Shown: one piece after another, positions 21,195 through 31,430 of the stretch
Numbering within the stretch: the first letter of the stretch is position 1
Layout: each line of letters begins with the position of its first letter
NCBI RefSeq assembly: GCF_900103655.1
Contig: NZ_FMXC01000003.1
Span: forward strand, 1-64,000
Direction: 5' to 3'
Source: Lactobacillus kefiranofaciens
Lineage (GTDB): Bacteria > Bacillota > Bacilli > Lactobacillales > Lactobacillaceae
Length of the DNA: 64,000 bases
Position numbers and translations under genes: made by a program
The notes under the pieces: model-generated
Seen by the model: the letters and a program-made list of their open reading frames with translations, nothing else
Database searches by the model: none
Told to the model about the DNA's origin: nothing

Positions 21195-22823
21195 TTGAGA
21201 TATTCGAAGAAAATTTTAACCGCGACGTCAGCGGTAGCACTCAGTGTTGGATTGTTAATGGGTTATGCTAATCCAGTGTCTGCAGCTAAGACTTCAACCA
21301 CTAAGACTAGTAAGGATAGCACAGCAAAAGATAGTGAAAAGAAAGCATCTACACAGACCAGTACTTCTTATGACTTGATGGTTAAAGTGGGTAGCGGCAA
21401 GAGTTATCCTGTTTATAAAAAGATTGCTAAGGGTAAGCCAGTTGGTAAGAAGATTGCGGATGCAAGCAATTATCAATATGCTCATATTCAATCTGATCAG
21501 AGTATTAAGACTAGTAATGCGACTTATTGGAGAATTTATGTAAATGGCCGTAAGGTGGGTTACGTTAACCAAAATTGGTTTACTAGAAATACTATTGCAG
21601 TTCCTAAGACTGTAACCTTAGTTAGAAACAGTCATTCCGTATTTGACCCTAGCGATGCAATTAGTTATGTGACTAACTATATGGGAACAGTTATTGACAA
21701 TCAAGATGTTACTATCTCTGAAGATGGAATTGATTGCTCAGAACCAGGTACTTACCATGTGAAATATAGTTATGGTAGTGCTAAAGCTACTGTTAAGGTA
21801 ACTGTAAGAAAAAGTACTAAAGAAGGCGTTGCTGATGCAGATAGCGTCACGGCTAAGCCATTTAGTGGTAATTTGAAATCATGGAAGAAATATTATGGTA
21901 GTTCAGCTAATTATGTAACTAAGACTGATTTTGCCCCAGATAAATCTAAGCATACCTACAATAGTGAAGGTAGTAGATTAACCTTTAGAACGCGTTTCTT
22001 CCAGCCAGTACTATTAAGTGTAGCTAGAGATATTGATGATGACGATTTAATTAACCGTGTAGGTCATATTCCAGAAGGTATTACAATGTCTAATGGCTGG
22101 CTTTACACTAGCTTATTAAGCAAGACAAACGTTGCCAATGGTCATATCGTAGGCTATAACTTAAATCATTTGACTAATGCATTTAATGGGCAATACTTAC
22201 TTGATATGTCACAGAAGAAATTCAATTCTTATGTGAAAAATATTAAGGTAAGTCCATATATTCCAGTTGGTCACGGTCAGGCAATGGGATCAACTAAGAA
22301 GTACATTTATGTAATCAACAATGATAATAAGACTTCTTACAAGAGCAATGCTTCAGAAGAATTGATTCAGATCCGTAAGAGTGATATGTGTATCAACAAG
22401 ATCTGGACATTTAAGTGCTGGAATGGTAATGATTCAGAAGGTCGTTATTTCAAGAATGGCGTAATTGTTGATGATCACAAGATGTATACTACTACTTACA
22501 ATAAGGATAAGCATCAAACTGAATACTGGGAATTCAACCGTAAAGGTGATAACTGGTATCCAATTATGTTAGGTGCAACTAAGACTGGTATTGTTTCAAA
22601 TACTTACACTCAAGGCTTTGCTTATGATCTTAAGAATGATAACTTCTATTTAGCATTTAATGATGTAATTGCTAAGATTGCCAAAGATGGTGAAGTTAAA
22701 GATACTTATCAATTCCATACTGGTCGTGAGATCGAAGGTATTGCAGTTGAAAATAATCGTCTTTACACTAACTTAGCTCAGCGTGCTGAATTATTGGAAA
22801 GTACTCAAAAGTTAACTAAGTAA
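21195..22823 (+). CDS. Exported surface protein with SH3-like and Ig-like domains, paralogue A
   Basis: 542 residues beginning with TTG after ATGGAGGATAGG. An N-terminal signal peptide (about 1-31, ending SAA) is followed by a Ser/Thr/Lys-rich linker, a GW/SH3-like module (about 57-130, TYWRIYVNGRKVGYVNQNWF), an Ig-like module (about 140-210, with GTYHVKYSYGSAKATVKVTV) and a C-terminal domain of about 300 residues that I do not recognise; its strand pattern could form a propeller. No LPXTG anchor. GW-type modules bind teichoic acids in other proteins, so wall attachment is plausible. A related gene lies at 24451-25941. Confidence 0.82.
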   Translation: MRYSKKILTATSAVALSVGLLMGYANPVSAAKTSTTKTSKDSTAKDSEKKASTQTSTSYDLMVKVGSGKSYPVYKKIAKGKPVGKKIADASNYQYAHIQSDQSIKTSNATYWRIYVNGRKVGYVNQNWFTRNTIAVPKTVTLVRNSHSVFDPSDAISYVTNYMGTVIDNQDVTISEDGIDCSEPGTYHVKYSYGSAKATVKVTVRKSTKEGVADADSVTAKPFSGNLKSWKKYYGSSANYVTKTDFAPDKSKHTYNSEGSRLTFRTRFFQPVLLSVARDIDDDDLINRVGHIPEGITMSNGWLYTSLLSKTNVANGHIVGYNLNHLTNAFNGQYLLDMSQKKFNSYVKNIKVSPYIPVGHGQAMGSTKKYIYVINNDNKTSYKSNASEELIQIRKSDMCINKIWTFKCWNGNDSEGRYFKNGVIVDDHKMYTTTYNKDKHQTEYWEFNRKGDNWYPIMLGATKTGIVSNTYTQGFAYDLKNDNFYLAFNDVIAKIAKDGEVKDTYQFHTGREIEGIAVENNRLYTNLAQRAELLESTQKLTK

Positions 22824-22844
22824 TTATTTTTATTGCACTAATTA

Positions 22845-24291
22845 TTAATTAGCCTTAGATTCTTGATACTTTTTAATTCCCGGTAAAATCAAGCCTAAAA
22901 CAATTAAGATAATTGGCGTGATAATGTTTAGGAATAAAGTAAATGGATCTGGTGAGTAAATCCCAAAGATACAGCAAGCAGCAGTAACTAGGAAACACCA
23001 GATACCGGCAGTATAGGCTAGGCCTTGATGCTTAGTCATTTGATAGCTGGTTTCAAATTTCTTTTGTTGCTTTCTTAGAGCAACGTAGGCTGCGAATACC
23101 CAAAGGTAACGTAGTGGCATAGTAGTTGAATTTAATTTAACCAATTGAGCCATCACCGCTTGAGCATTAGGTACAAGGGCTTGGATAGCAATTAAACCAC
23201 CAGACAAGATTACGATCATCCAAATACCGTTAATGTATGCACCATGCTTGTTAAGCTTAAGCAGGCCCTCAGGAATAAAGGCTTTAGCTTCTTTGCTACC
23301 TAAAAGCATTCTAAGTGGTGCATCAATACTGATTACTAAAGTTGAAAATTGTCCAATCACGTTACACCATGAATAGATGTACATAAACAAGCCACCAACA
23401 TGGTAATATTCGCCTAGCTTTTGAAAGGCCATGTATGCACCGTTTGAAATATATTCGTTGAGGTTAGCGTTAACCACCTTAGGATCAAACATTAAAGCCA
23501 TCGCAAAAGTTCCTAAAATTGCAGAAACCATAACCATAATTGCTAAAGCCATCATTGCTTTAGGAAAGTTTTTGGCTGGATTTTGCACTTTATTAACATA
23601 AGGCGAAATTTTTTCACAGCCACCAACGGCGAAGACTAGGATTGAGAGCGAGGTAAAGTACTTAACGTTAAAAGTAGGCATTAAGTTCTTCCAGTTAAAA
23701 TTAATGTTATAAAAACCAGCATGTGGATTTATTGCTGGGGCTGCAAACATCATGATAATAAAAAGAATAGACATGATGAACATCGAAGACCCCGCAACTG
23801 TAGCTAGACTCTTTAAAACAGGTACACCACGACTAGCAACCCAGCAGAAGAATAAAAATACTACCAAAGTAGCAAATTGAGTCCAAGCAGTAGGCAAACC
23901 GTCATAGCAAACCGTCATACCAGTGAGTATTACCAAAAATTCCCCAGGCCATGGCTCTTAATCCACCGGTACCTTTACTTGAAATATAAACGATATGAAC
24001 GGCCCAGTAAGTCCAACCAGCATAATAGGCCCATTTGGCACCCATAGTAGCGTTAACCCATGATGAAACCCCGCCTTCAGCTTTTTTGAAGGTGGCGCCT
24101 AATTCACCGACCATTAGGGCATAAGGAACAAAGTAGAGTAGAAACATTACAACCCAACTGAAGATGACCCTTGTTCCATCAAAGTAGACATAACCATTAA
24201 CAACGTTACCAAAGCCCCACACAGTGGAGAAGGCCATCATTGCTAAAGTTGTCCACATCATCTTTTTGGGATTATTTTGTGATTCAATCAT
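22845..24291 (-). pseudogene. APC-family amino-acid permease, frameshifted
   Basis: Multi-spanning APC superfamily permease with no direct sign of substrate. The N-terminal 129 residues and the C-terminal 350 or so lie in different frames. The break coincides with a 13-bp tandem repeat at 23894-23919. Deleting one copy joins GNTHWYDGL to PTAWTQFATL in one frame, giving about 478 residues. The intact paralogue at 53183-54808 shares the N-terminal pattern (GELGATF, GGVSSWV, AGWTYWA). A cre-like site lies upstream on the minus strand. Confidence 0.9.
23894..23919. repeat. 13-bp perfect tandem duplication causing a frameshift
   Basis: GCAAACCGTCATA occurs twice with no gap. Thirteen is not a multiple of three, so the permease reading frame is lost. 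Removal of one copy restores it exactly. Confidence 0.95.
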
Positions 24292-24344
24292 AAATTTTCT
24301 TCCTATATTAATAATACATTTATGTGAACTTTTTAATTATATAA

Positions 24345-24358
24345 CATAAGCGGTTACA
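24345..24358 (-). promoter_or_regulatory. cre-like site upstream of the frameshifted permease
   Basis: On the minus strand TGTAACCGCTTATG matches the cre consensus TGWNANCGNTNWCA at 12 of 14 positions; the last two bases differ. It lies about 55 bases before the permease start, which would suit CcpA control. Confidence 0.4.
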
Positions 24359-24393
24359 AAATCTAAGTATTATGGGATTTTTGTCAATAAGTG

Positions 24394-24421
24394 TTCATTT
24401 TTGTGAAAAAGGTGGTACAAT
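24394..24421 (+). promoter_or_regulatory. Promoter for exported paralogue B
   Basis: -35 TTCATT and -10 TACAAT are separated by 16 bases, about 30 bases before the start codon. Confidence 0.5.
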
Positions 24422-24450
24422 AAATCTAATTTTTTAAAAGAGGAGTATTT

Positions 24451-25941
24451 ATGAAAAATAAGAAGAGATTTTTTATTTCAGCTATTGTTGGTGCAGCTTT
24501 AGTTAGTTGCGGATTAGCAGTAAGTAGCAATCAAGCTAATGCAGCTACATATAGTCGTGCAATTACTAAGATTGCTGGTAATGGTAATTACGCTATTTAT
24601 CACAATGTTTCTAGGAAGGGTACATCTGGCAAGTTTACTTCAACTAAGTACTTTAAGTATGGTCAAATTCAATCAAAGAAGTCGATGTCAACCAAGAAAG
24701 GCACTTTCTGGAGAATTATTGTTGATGGCCATGATGTGGGTTGGGTAAATCAAAACTTTTTTGCTAGAAATAAAATTTCAGTAGCAAACGAAGTCTCATT
24801 AGTTAAAAATTTCAGTTATGCATTTCCAACACGTGATGCAATTAACTATGTAACTAATAGTCAAGGTACTGCAGTTGATCCAAGCAAGGTGTATGTTTCA
24901 CAAGCACATGTAAGTACTAAGGAAACAACAGTAAATTACAGCTATGGTAAGGCTAAGGCTTCTGTAAAAGTTTCAGTTTATAATGGTCAAGATGCATCTG
25001 CAGATAAGACCCCAAAGAAGGGCTTTAAGACTATTAAAACTTGGAATGGTGGCTCAAAGGGCTCATCTAGAAACTGGAATGCAGCTCATCATTACCGTTC
25101 AGAAACTACTAGCAACACTTTCAGAAGCAATGGCTTAACTTTAAGAACTCGACTTTTCCAACCTCGTTTCGTTAGTTTAGGTTATGGTCAAGCTGGCGAT
25201 GCGATGGGGCAAGTTGGGGTTATCCCAGAAGGAATGACTGTTTCTAATGGTATTTTTACTACTTCAATGTTTACTAGCAGTCATGACCAACATGGACACT
25301 TAGTTTCATACAATTTAAATGCATTGAAGAGTAAATATGCAGCTCAAAACTTGACCACAATGCGCTGGGGCACTTTTAAGTCATATGCTAAGAATATTAA
25401 GGTTAGTACTTATATTAAGTTAGGTCACGGTCAATCTTTAGGCTCATCATCGAGCTACATTTACGTTTTAGCTAATGATAATGAGTACAACAATGGTCCT
25501 AAATCTGAAGAAGTTTTGCAAATCCGTAAGAGCGATATGAAGATTAACAAGATTTGGACTGTCAGAATTGCTTCCAACCGTTACATCCACAATGCAACTT
25601 TTGTTGGTGACAACACTATGTATGCGTTGTTTCACAATGGTGGCTATGACAACTATGAATACTGGAAGTTGACTAGAAATGGCGACAGCTGGGATGCAAC
25701 TGAAGTAGGTGCAACTAAGGGCAGATTTGTTTCAAATTCACCAGTTCAAGGCTTTGCCTACGGCAATGGTAATTTCTACATCGGCTTTAACAACAATATC
25801 TTTAAGGTTGGTGAAAATGGCACCGCTAAGAAGCACTACCGTTTCAACACTAAGCGTGAAATCGAAGGGATGTCAGCAACTGGTTCAAGACTCTATGTTC
25901 AATTTGCACAAAGAGCTGAATTAACTTCAGGTAAAGACTAG
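24451..25941 (+). CDS. Exported surface protein with SH3-like and Ig-like domains, paralogue B
   Basis: 496 residues. Signal peptide (about 1-31, ending ANA), then a GW/SH3-like module (about 38-110, TFWRIIVDGHDVGWVNQNFF), an Ig-like module (about 120-180) and the same unrecognised C-terminal domain as paralogue A. Shared stretches include IPEG(I/M)T(M/V)SNG, GHGQ(A/S)(M/L)GS, QIRKSDM, INKIWT, QGFAY and REIEG. Many Lys, Ser and Tyr residues, few Cys. No LPXTG motif. Preceded by AAGAGGAG and its own promoter; ends at a terminator. The two copies on either side of the permease look like an old duplication. Confidence 0.82.
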   Translation: MKNKKRFFISAIVGAALVSCGLAVSSNQANAATYSRAITKIAGNGNYAIYHNVSRKGTSGKFTSTKYFKYGQIQSKKSMSTKKGTFWRIIVDGHDVGWVNQNFFARNKISVANEVSLVKNFSYAFPTRDAINYVTNSQGTAVDPSKVYVSQAHVSTKETTVNYSYGKAKASVKVSVYNGQDASADKTPKKGFKTIKTWNGGSKGSSRNWNAAHHYRSETTSNTFRSNGLTLRTRLFQPRFVSLGYGQAGDAMGQVGVIPEGMTVSNGIFTTSMFTSSHDQHGHLVSYNLNALKSKYAAQNLTTMRWGTFKSYAKNIKVSTYIKLGHGQSLGSSSSYIYVLANDNEYNNGPKSEEVLQIRKSDMKINKIWTVRIASNRYIHNATFVGDNTMYALFHNGGYDNYEYWKLTRNGDSWDATEVGATKGRFVSNSPVQGFAYGNGNFYIGFNNNIFKVGENGTAKKHYRFNTKREIEGMSATGSRLYVQFAQRAELTSGKD

Positions 25942-25956
25942 AATTTAAATTAATTA

Positions 25957-25986
25957 AGAAGCTGTCCGTTTAGACAGCTTCTTTTT
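25957..25986 (+). terminator. Terminator after exported paralogue B
   Basis: Ten-base stem AGAAGCTGTC / GACAGCTTCT, six-base loop and a T-run. Confidence 0.88.
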
Positions 25987-26002
25987 ATTGTTTAAATTAT
26001 AT

Positions 26003-26035
26003 AAAAAAGACGAGGATTTTCACCTCGTCTTTTTT
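26003..26035. terminator. Bidirectional terminator beside tRNA-Arg
   Basis: Stem AAAAAAGACGAGG / CCTCGTCTTTTTT. In the minus direction it directly follows the tRNA and would end its transcript. Confidence 0.85.
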
Positions 26036-26039
26036 AATA

Positions 26040-26111
26040 TGGACCCCCTGGGAGTCGAACCCAGATTCTAAGAACCGGAATCTTATGTGCGATCCATTAC
26101 ACTAAGAGTCC
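26040..26111 (-). tRNA. tRNA-Arg (anticodon CCG)
   Basis: On the minus strand the acceptor arms GGACTCT and GGGGTCC pair with G-U wobbles. The anticodon arm TAAGA / TCTTA encloses loop TTCCGGT with anticodon CCG, and the T arm contains GGTTCGACTCC. Position 26040 gives discriminator A. The CCA end is not encoded. This reads the rare arginine codon CGG. The rest of the 413-base gap between exported paralogue B and cggR holds the two terminators and the cggR promoter region. Confidence 0.93.
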
Positions 26112-26202
26112 AAATGATACCCTAGTTAGTATATCAAAAAATCAAGGTAAATAAAAATTATTTTACTTAATTTACTAAAAATTAATTTGGCGCATCTTTT
26201 TC

Positions 26203-26231
26203 TTGAATTACGGAAAATACCTTGTTATACT
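26203..26231 (+). promoter_or_regulatory. cggR-gap operon promoter
   Basis: -35 TTGAAT and -10 TATACT are spaced by exactly 17 bases. It is 124 bases before cggR, leaving room for the operator. Confidence 0.75.
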
Positions 26232-26298
26232 AACAATGTCGAGTGGAAAATGTATAAGTTAAATGATTGTACGTTTCTCTTATATTTTTAAGCAATCT

Positions 26299-26336
26299 GG
26301 GACAGCAAGTGACACAGTGATGGTCGACTAACGTCC
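26299..26336 (+). promoter_or_regulatory. Putative CggR operator
   Basis: Two half-repeats follow the B. subtilis pattern GGGAC-N6-TGTC: GGGAC, six bases, TGAC at 299-313 of the 26 kb block; then a weaker TGGTC, six bases, CGTC about 22 bases later. It lies between promoter and cggR, so CggR would repress its own operon and be released by fructose-1,6-bisphosphate as in B. subtilis. The second repeat is degenerate. Confidence 0.55.
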
Positions 26337-26354
26337 TAGGGAAAGGAGGGAACG

Positions 26355-27386
26355 ATGAATTCGGACTTTTCTTTGCTCGAAGCGCTCGTTCCCGACGTCT
26401 TAAAGATTCTTCGACAAAGATATCTTGTGCTTGAACAAATTGCGTTGCACGCTCCAATCGGTAGGCGCAGTGTTGCTCAGCATCTAGGACTTTCAGAGAG
26501 AAATATTCGTACTGAGACAGAATATTTAAGTCATTTAGGTTTGATTGAAATAAAAAGTTTTGGTATGTTTTTAACTGAAAAAGGTGAAAAGACTCTGCAA
26601 GATGCAGGTCCGTTGCTTGACCGTCTTTTCAATGCTGGTGAAACGGAAGTTGCACTAGCAAAGAAACTCGGCATTGAGAGAACATTGATTGTTCCAGGCA
26701 ATGCCGATCTACAGGATCGAGTTTTTGAAGAGATGGGGGAAGAATTAAGTTCGGCATTGAATTTACTCTTGCCATTAGGTCATTCAATCGTTACACTCTT
26801 AGGGGGAACATCTTTAGCAAAATCGGCGAGGTATTTATCTCCTGGTTTAGGAAATAATCGCCAACTCGAGTTTGTTCCAGGTCGAGGCGCTTTGGGCGAA
26901 AATGTAGAAACGCAAAGTAATACAATCGTCCAAGAGATGGCTGCTAAGACGTCAGGTACTTATAAGACTTTATATTTGCCAGAACAGGTATCAGATGATG
27001 CTTATAAGTCATTAATACGTGAATCCTCGATTGCAGATGTTCTACAAGATATTTCACAAAGTGATGCCGTGATTCATGGAATTGGGTTAGCTCAAGAAAT
27101 GGCACGGCGCAGAGGCTATAACTCAATTAAGCTCTCTGAGCTTCGTGAAAAAAAAGCCGTCACCGAATGTTTCGGGTGTTTTTTCGATGAAAACGGCAAG
27201 GTTGTCGACCGTATCGCCCAGGTTGGATTACAGTTTGAGAACCTATATAAAATACCCCACATATTTGCCTTTGCCTGTGGTGCTAGAAAAGCCAAGGCAA
27301 TCAAAGCTTATATGCCTAATGCGCCTCATCAAACCTGGTTAATTACTGATGAGGGCGCCTCAAATATGATTTTAAAGGGGAAATAA
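26355..27386 (+). CDS. cggR: Central glycolytic genes regulator CggR
   Basis: SorC/DeoR-type repressor of the lower glycolytic operon. 343 residues. An N-terminal winged helix-turn-helix (about 20-70, GRRSVAQHLGLSERNIRTE) precedes a sugar-phosphate-binding domain related to NagB (about 95-340), including GGTSLAKSARY and the loop PGRGALGENVETQSNTIVQ. Start ATG follows AAAGGAGGG. Immediately upstream of gap-pgk-tpi as in Bacillus. No enolase or phosphoglycerate mutase follows here. Confidence 0.95.
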   Translation: MNSDFSLLEALVPDVLKILRQRYLVLEQIALHAPIGRRSVAQHLGLSERNIRTETEYLSHLGLIEIKSFGMFLTEKGEKTLQDAGPLLDRLFNAGETEVALAKKLGIERTLIVPGNADLQDRVFEEMGEELSSALNLLLPLGHSIVTLLGGTSLAKSARYLSPGLGNNRQLEFVPGRGALGENVETQSNTIVQEMAAKTSGTYKTLYLPEQVSDDAYKSLIRESSIADVLQDISQSDAVIHGIGLAQEMARRRGYNSIKLSELREKKAVTECFGCFFDENGKVVDRIAQVGLQFENLYKIPHIFAFACGARKAKAIKAYMPNAPHQTWLITDEGASNMILKGK

Positions 27387-27439
27387 AATCCCGTTTAAAA
27401 TAAATTGTTGTTTATAGTTCTTAAGGAGGACTTTAGGTT

Positions 27440-28456
27440 ATGACAGTTAAAATTGGTATTAACGGTTTCGGCCGTATTGGTCGTTTAGCATTCCGTCGTA
27501 TTATGGACTTAGGTGAAGAAACTAAGGACATCGAAGTTGTTGCTATCAACGACTTGACTACTCCAAAGATGCTTGCTTACTTACTTAAGTACGACACTAC
27601 TCATGGTACTTTCAACCACGAAGTTTCATCAACTGATGACTCAATCGTTGTTGACGGCAAGAAGTACCGTGTTTACGCTGAACCACAAGCAAAAAACATT
27701 CCTTGGGTTAAGAATGACGGTGTTGACTTTGTTCTTGAATGTACTGGTTTCTACACTAGCAAGGCTAAGGCACAAGCTCACCTTGACGCAGGTGCTAAGC
27801 GTGTATTGATCTCAGCTCCAGCCGGCAACGACTTGAAGACTATCGTTTACTCAGTAAACGAAAACACTTTGACTGCTGACGACAAGATTGTTTCAGCTGC
27901 TTCATGTACTACCAACTCAATTGCTCCAATGGCAAACGCTTTGAACAAGGAATTCGGTATTGAAGTTGCTACTATGACCACTATCCACGCATACACTGGT
28001 AGTCAAATGACTTTGGACGGTCCTGCTCGTAGTGGTAAGGAACAAGACGCTCGTGCTGCTGCCGAAAACATTATTCCTCATACTACTGGTTCAGCAAAGG
28101 CTATCGGTTTGGTATTGCCTGACTTGAACGGTAAGATGAACGGCCACGCACAACGTGTTCCAGTTCCAGATGGCTCAGAAACTGAATTAGTATCAATCTT
28201 GAAGAAGAAGGTTACTGCTGACGAAGTTAACGAAGCTATTAAGAAGTACGAAAGCCCATCATTCGCTTACAACGGTGATCACATTGTTTCAAGCGATGTT
28301 ATCAACATGACTGCTGGTTCAATCTTTGACCCAACTCAAACTATGGTAACTACTGCAGGTGACAAGCAATTAGTTAAGACTGTTACTTGGTACGACAATG
28401 AATACTCATTCACTTGCCAAATGGTTCGTACTTTATTACACTTTGCTACTCTTTAA
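27440..28456 (+). CDS. gap: Glyceraldehyde-3-phosphate dehydrogenase, type I
   Basis: NAD-dependent oxidation and phosphorylation of glyceraldehyde-3-phosphate. 338 residues. Rossmann motif [13 protein letters not shown] is at the N-terminus and the catalytic Cys156 sits in SAASCTTNS, followed by HAYTGSQ. Strong AAGGAGG ribosome binding site. Codon use is strongly biased, as expected for a highly expressed glycolytic gene. A terminator between gap and pgk suggests gap message is made in excess. Confidence 0.97.
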   Translation: MTVKIGINGFGRIGRLAFRRIMDLGEETKDIEVVAINDLTTPKMLAYLLKYDTTHGTFNHEVSSTDDSIVVDGKKYRVYAEPQAKNIPWVKNDGVDFVLECTGFYTSKAKAQAHLDAGAKRVLISAPAGNDLKTIVYSVNENTLTADDKIVSAASCTTNSIAPMANALNKEFGIEVATMTTIHAYTGSQMTLDGPARSGKEQDARAAAENIIPHTTGSAKAIGLVLPDLNGKMNGHAQRVPVPDGSETELVSILKKKVTADEVNEAIKKYESPSFAYNGDHIVSSDVINMTAGSIFDPTQTMVTTAGDKQLVKTVTWYDNEYSFTCQMVRTLLHFATL

Positions 28457-28498
28457 TCATTAATTGACATTAACTGATTATAGTTAAGTGGTAATTGA

Positions 28499-28534
28499 GA
28501 AGGCGGAGGGAGATTCTTCCTTCCGCCTTTTTTT
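28499..28534 (+). terminator. Terminator or attenuator between gap and pgk
   Basis: Stem AAGGCGGA / TCCGCCTT with further pairing inside, followed by seven T. Partial readthrough would couple pgk and tpi to the gap promoter. Confidence 0.85.
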
Positions 28535-28568
28535 GAAGGAAAAATATCAAAATAATCGGAGGATTATA

Positions 28569-29780
28569 ATGGCTAAATTAATCGTTGACGATCTTGATGT
28601 TAAAGGCAAAAAGGTCTTAATGCGTGTGGACTTTAATGTTCCTATTAAAGATGGTGTTATTGGTGATGACAACCGTATCGTTGCTGCACTTCCAACAATT
28701 AAATACATCATTAAACATGGTGGTAAGGCAATTCTTTTAAGTCACTTGGGCCGTGTAAAGTCAGATGCTGACAAGAAGGAATTATCATTAAAGCCAGTTG
28801 CTGAACGCTTAAGCGAACTTCTTAAGAAGCCTGTAACTTTTGTACCATCAAATGAAGGTAAGGAAGTTGAAGAAGCAATCAGCAAGATGAACGATGGCGA
28901 CGTTGTTGTTCTTGAAAATACTAGATTCCAAGATATCGACAATGACTTTGGTAAGCGTGAATCAGGTAACGATCCTAAGCTTGGCGAATACTGGGCAAGT
29001 CTTGGTGACATGTACGTAAACGATGCCTTTGGTACTGCTCACAGAAACCACGCTTCAAACGTTGGTATTGCTACTGCTATGAAGAAAGATGGCAAGCCTG
29101 TTGCAGCTGGTTTCTTAATGGAAAAGGAAATCAAGTTCTTAGGTAACGCTGTTGAAAACCCAGTTCACCCATTTGTAACTATTCTTGGTGGTGCTAAGGT
29201 TTCAGACAAGATCGCTGTAATTAAGAACTTAATTCCTAAATCAGACCACATTTTAATCGGTGGTGGTATGGCTTATACCTTCTTAGCAGCTCAAGGTCAC
29301 AAGATTGGTAAGTCATTGTTTGAAAAGGACAGAGTTGAACTTGCTAAGGAACTTTTGAAAGAAGCTGACGGCAAGATCGTTCTTCCAGTTGACAACGTAG
29401 CTGCAACTGAATTCTCAAACGATGCTTCACGTGAGGTTGTTGGTGACGATATTCCTGACAACATGATGGGTCTTGACATTGGTCCTAAGACTGTTGAAAA
29501 GTTCAAGGAAATCTTAAAGGATGCTAAGACTGTTGTTTGGAATGGTCCTATGGGTGCCTTTGAAATGTCTAACTTCGCTAAGGGTACTTATGCAATTGCT
29601 GATGCCTTAGCTGACTTAACTGATGCAACAACTATTATCGGTGGTGGTGACTCAACTTCTGCTGTTAAGAAGTCTGGTGTTGCTGACAAGATTACCCACA
29701 TCTCAACTGGTGGTGGTGCTTCACTTCAATACCTTGAAGGTAAGGAATTACCAGGTATTGCATGTATTTCAGACAAGTAA
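28569..29780 (+). CDS. pgk: Phosphoglycerate kinase
   Basis: Makes ATP from 1,3-bisphosphoglycerate. 403 residues from ATG at 28569, chosen because it follows CGGAGGATTATA and gives the canonical [26 protein letters not shown]-terminus in parts; an upstream in-frame GTG would run through the terminator. The C-terminal GGGDSTSAV and STGGGASL motifs are present. Tpi follows 25 bases later. Confidence 0.97.
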   Translation: MAKLIVDDLDVKGKKVLMRVDFNVPIKDGVIGDDNRIVAALPTIKYIIKHGGKAILLSHLGRVKSDADKKELSLKPVAERLSELLKKPVTFVPSNEGKEVEEAISKMNDGDVVVLENTRFQDIDNDFGKRESGNDPKLGEYWASLGDMYVNDAFGTAHRNHASNVGIATAMKKDGKPVAAGFLMEKEIKFLGNAVENPVHPFVTILGGAKVSDKIAVIKNLIPKSDHILIGGGMAYTFLAAQGHKIGKSLFEKDRVELAKELLKEADGKIVLPVDNVAATEFSNDASREVVGDDIPDNMMGLDIGPKTVEKFKEILKDAKTVVWNGPMGAFEMSNFAKGTYAIADALADLTDATTIIGGGDSTSAVKKSGVADKITHISTGGGASLQYLEGKELPGIACISDK

Positions 29781-29790
29781 TTTAAGGTAA

Positions 29791-30564
<774 letters not shown>

Positions 30565-30579
30565 TTTGATATCAAAATA

Positions 30580-30613
30580 AAAATAGCTTCTGCATTTGGC
30601 AGGAGCTATTTTT
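30580..30613 (+). terminator. Terminator after tpiA
   Basis: Stem AAATAGCT / AGCTATTT with an inner CTGC-type stem, then T-rich. It isolates tpiA from the orphan transcription unit downstream. From 30614 to 30699 I see nothing specific. Confidence 0.8.
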
Positions 30614-30699
30614 GTGTTTAAATAACCTTTTGGTATAAAAGCTATTGCTAATATGCATCATATAAATAAAGTCAATTGAAAATAATAACAGTAAACCCC

Positions 30700-30727
30700 T
30701 TGTATTTTTTCCTAGAGGAAGTATAAT
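30700..30727 (+). promoter_or_regulatory. Promoter of orphan small transcript
   Basis: -35 TTGTAT and a perfect -10 TATAAT, 16 bases apart. No plausible protein-coding gene follows on this strand before a strong terminator. Confidence 0.65.
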
Positions 30728-30733
30728 AAGCAG

Positions 30734-30892
30734 TGGAGGTTGAGATTCACACAGATTGAAACCTCATTATTCAGTCTCTGCCCAATAATTCCTTATTACT
30801 TAATAAATACAAACTTTATGGCAGAAGATACATCTATATCTATATCACTTTCTAGAAGAGCAGTTATGATAATTTTCATAACTGCTTTTTTT
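30734..30892 (+). ncRNA. Candidate small RNA, about 160 bases
   Basis: Inferred transcript between a good promoter and a strong terminator, with the next gene on the opposite strand. Local pairing is visible: GAGGTT / AACCTC (30736-30741 with 30760-30765) and TCTGCC / GGCAGA (30777-30782 with 30820-30825), then the terminator hairpin. A 30-codon ORF starting at ATG 30819 has no ribosome binding site and overlaps the terminator. It matches no RNA family I can name; length is short for 6S RNA. Confidence 0.55.
30860..30892 (+). terminator. Strong terminator of the orphan transcript
   Basis: Perfect ten-base stem GCAGTTATGA / TCATAACTGC, six-base loop, seven T. The T-run is on the plus strand only, so it does not serve the converging minus-strand gene. 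Confidence 0.88.
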
Positions 30893-30896
30893 AATA

Positions 30897-31418
30897 CTAA
30901 TTTGGATTAATTTCAAACTTTTTTCCGATTGGTGGAAAGGTAGGAAGCTTTAACGGAGTAACGTGCCACTGTGTAAATAATACTGAGGTAAGCAATATGA
31001 ATGGAACATCCTCTGGTTTGGAAATATCGCAGACTAATACTACTCCATGATCTCCCACGATTGTTTCAACATCGGCTACATCTTTGAATCCAGAACGAAA
31101 AGTATAGGTACCACGTTTAATGCTGCCAGTAACTATATATTTTAATTGAGTAAGATAAAATATATTGGTATTAGGTGTATTCAATTTTTTAATTCCCACT
31201 AGAGAGTGATTAACTACATCAATCGTGAAAGAGGCAATAATCCCACACCCATCGGTAAACAAACGACCAATTTCATCTTTAGCAATATTTTCTAAATATA
31301 AAGTATGGTTGGGATTATCAAGATTGCCTTGAATAAAATATTGGACTTTTCCATTTTCTCCTACTACGGGAATTTGACCGTAAGCTTTTTCTTGATTAAG
31401 TTCTAACCAAAAGAGCAT
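30897..31418 (-). CDS. Hypothetical protein
   Basis: 173 residues, not recognised. The sequence alternates short hydrophobic strands with turns and contains paired positions such as YFIQGNL and YIVTGSIKRGTYTF, which could be a beta-barrel resembling the tubby-C/LURP-one-like group, but this is only a pattern impression. No signal peptide or membrane helix. ATG follows AGAGGTGATCAAGC. It starts 12 bases after the broken HAD gene and is probably cotranscribed with it. Confidence 0.65.
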   Translation of the reverse strand: MLFWLELNQEKAYGQIPVVGENGKVQYFIQGNLDNPNHTLYLENIAKDEIGRLFTDGCGIIASFTIDVVNHSLVGIKKLNTPNTNIFYLTQLKYIVTGSIKRGTYTFRSGFKDVADVETIVGDHGVVLVCDISKPEDVPFILLTSVLFTQWHVTPLKLPTFPPIGKKFEINPN

Positions 31419-31430
31419 GCTTGATCACCT

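Noticed and set aside
30819-30911. Small ORF of 30 codons starting at the ATG in the candidate small RNA
   Set aside because: No ribosome binding site, and the ORF runs through the terminator into the opposite-strand gene.
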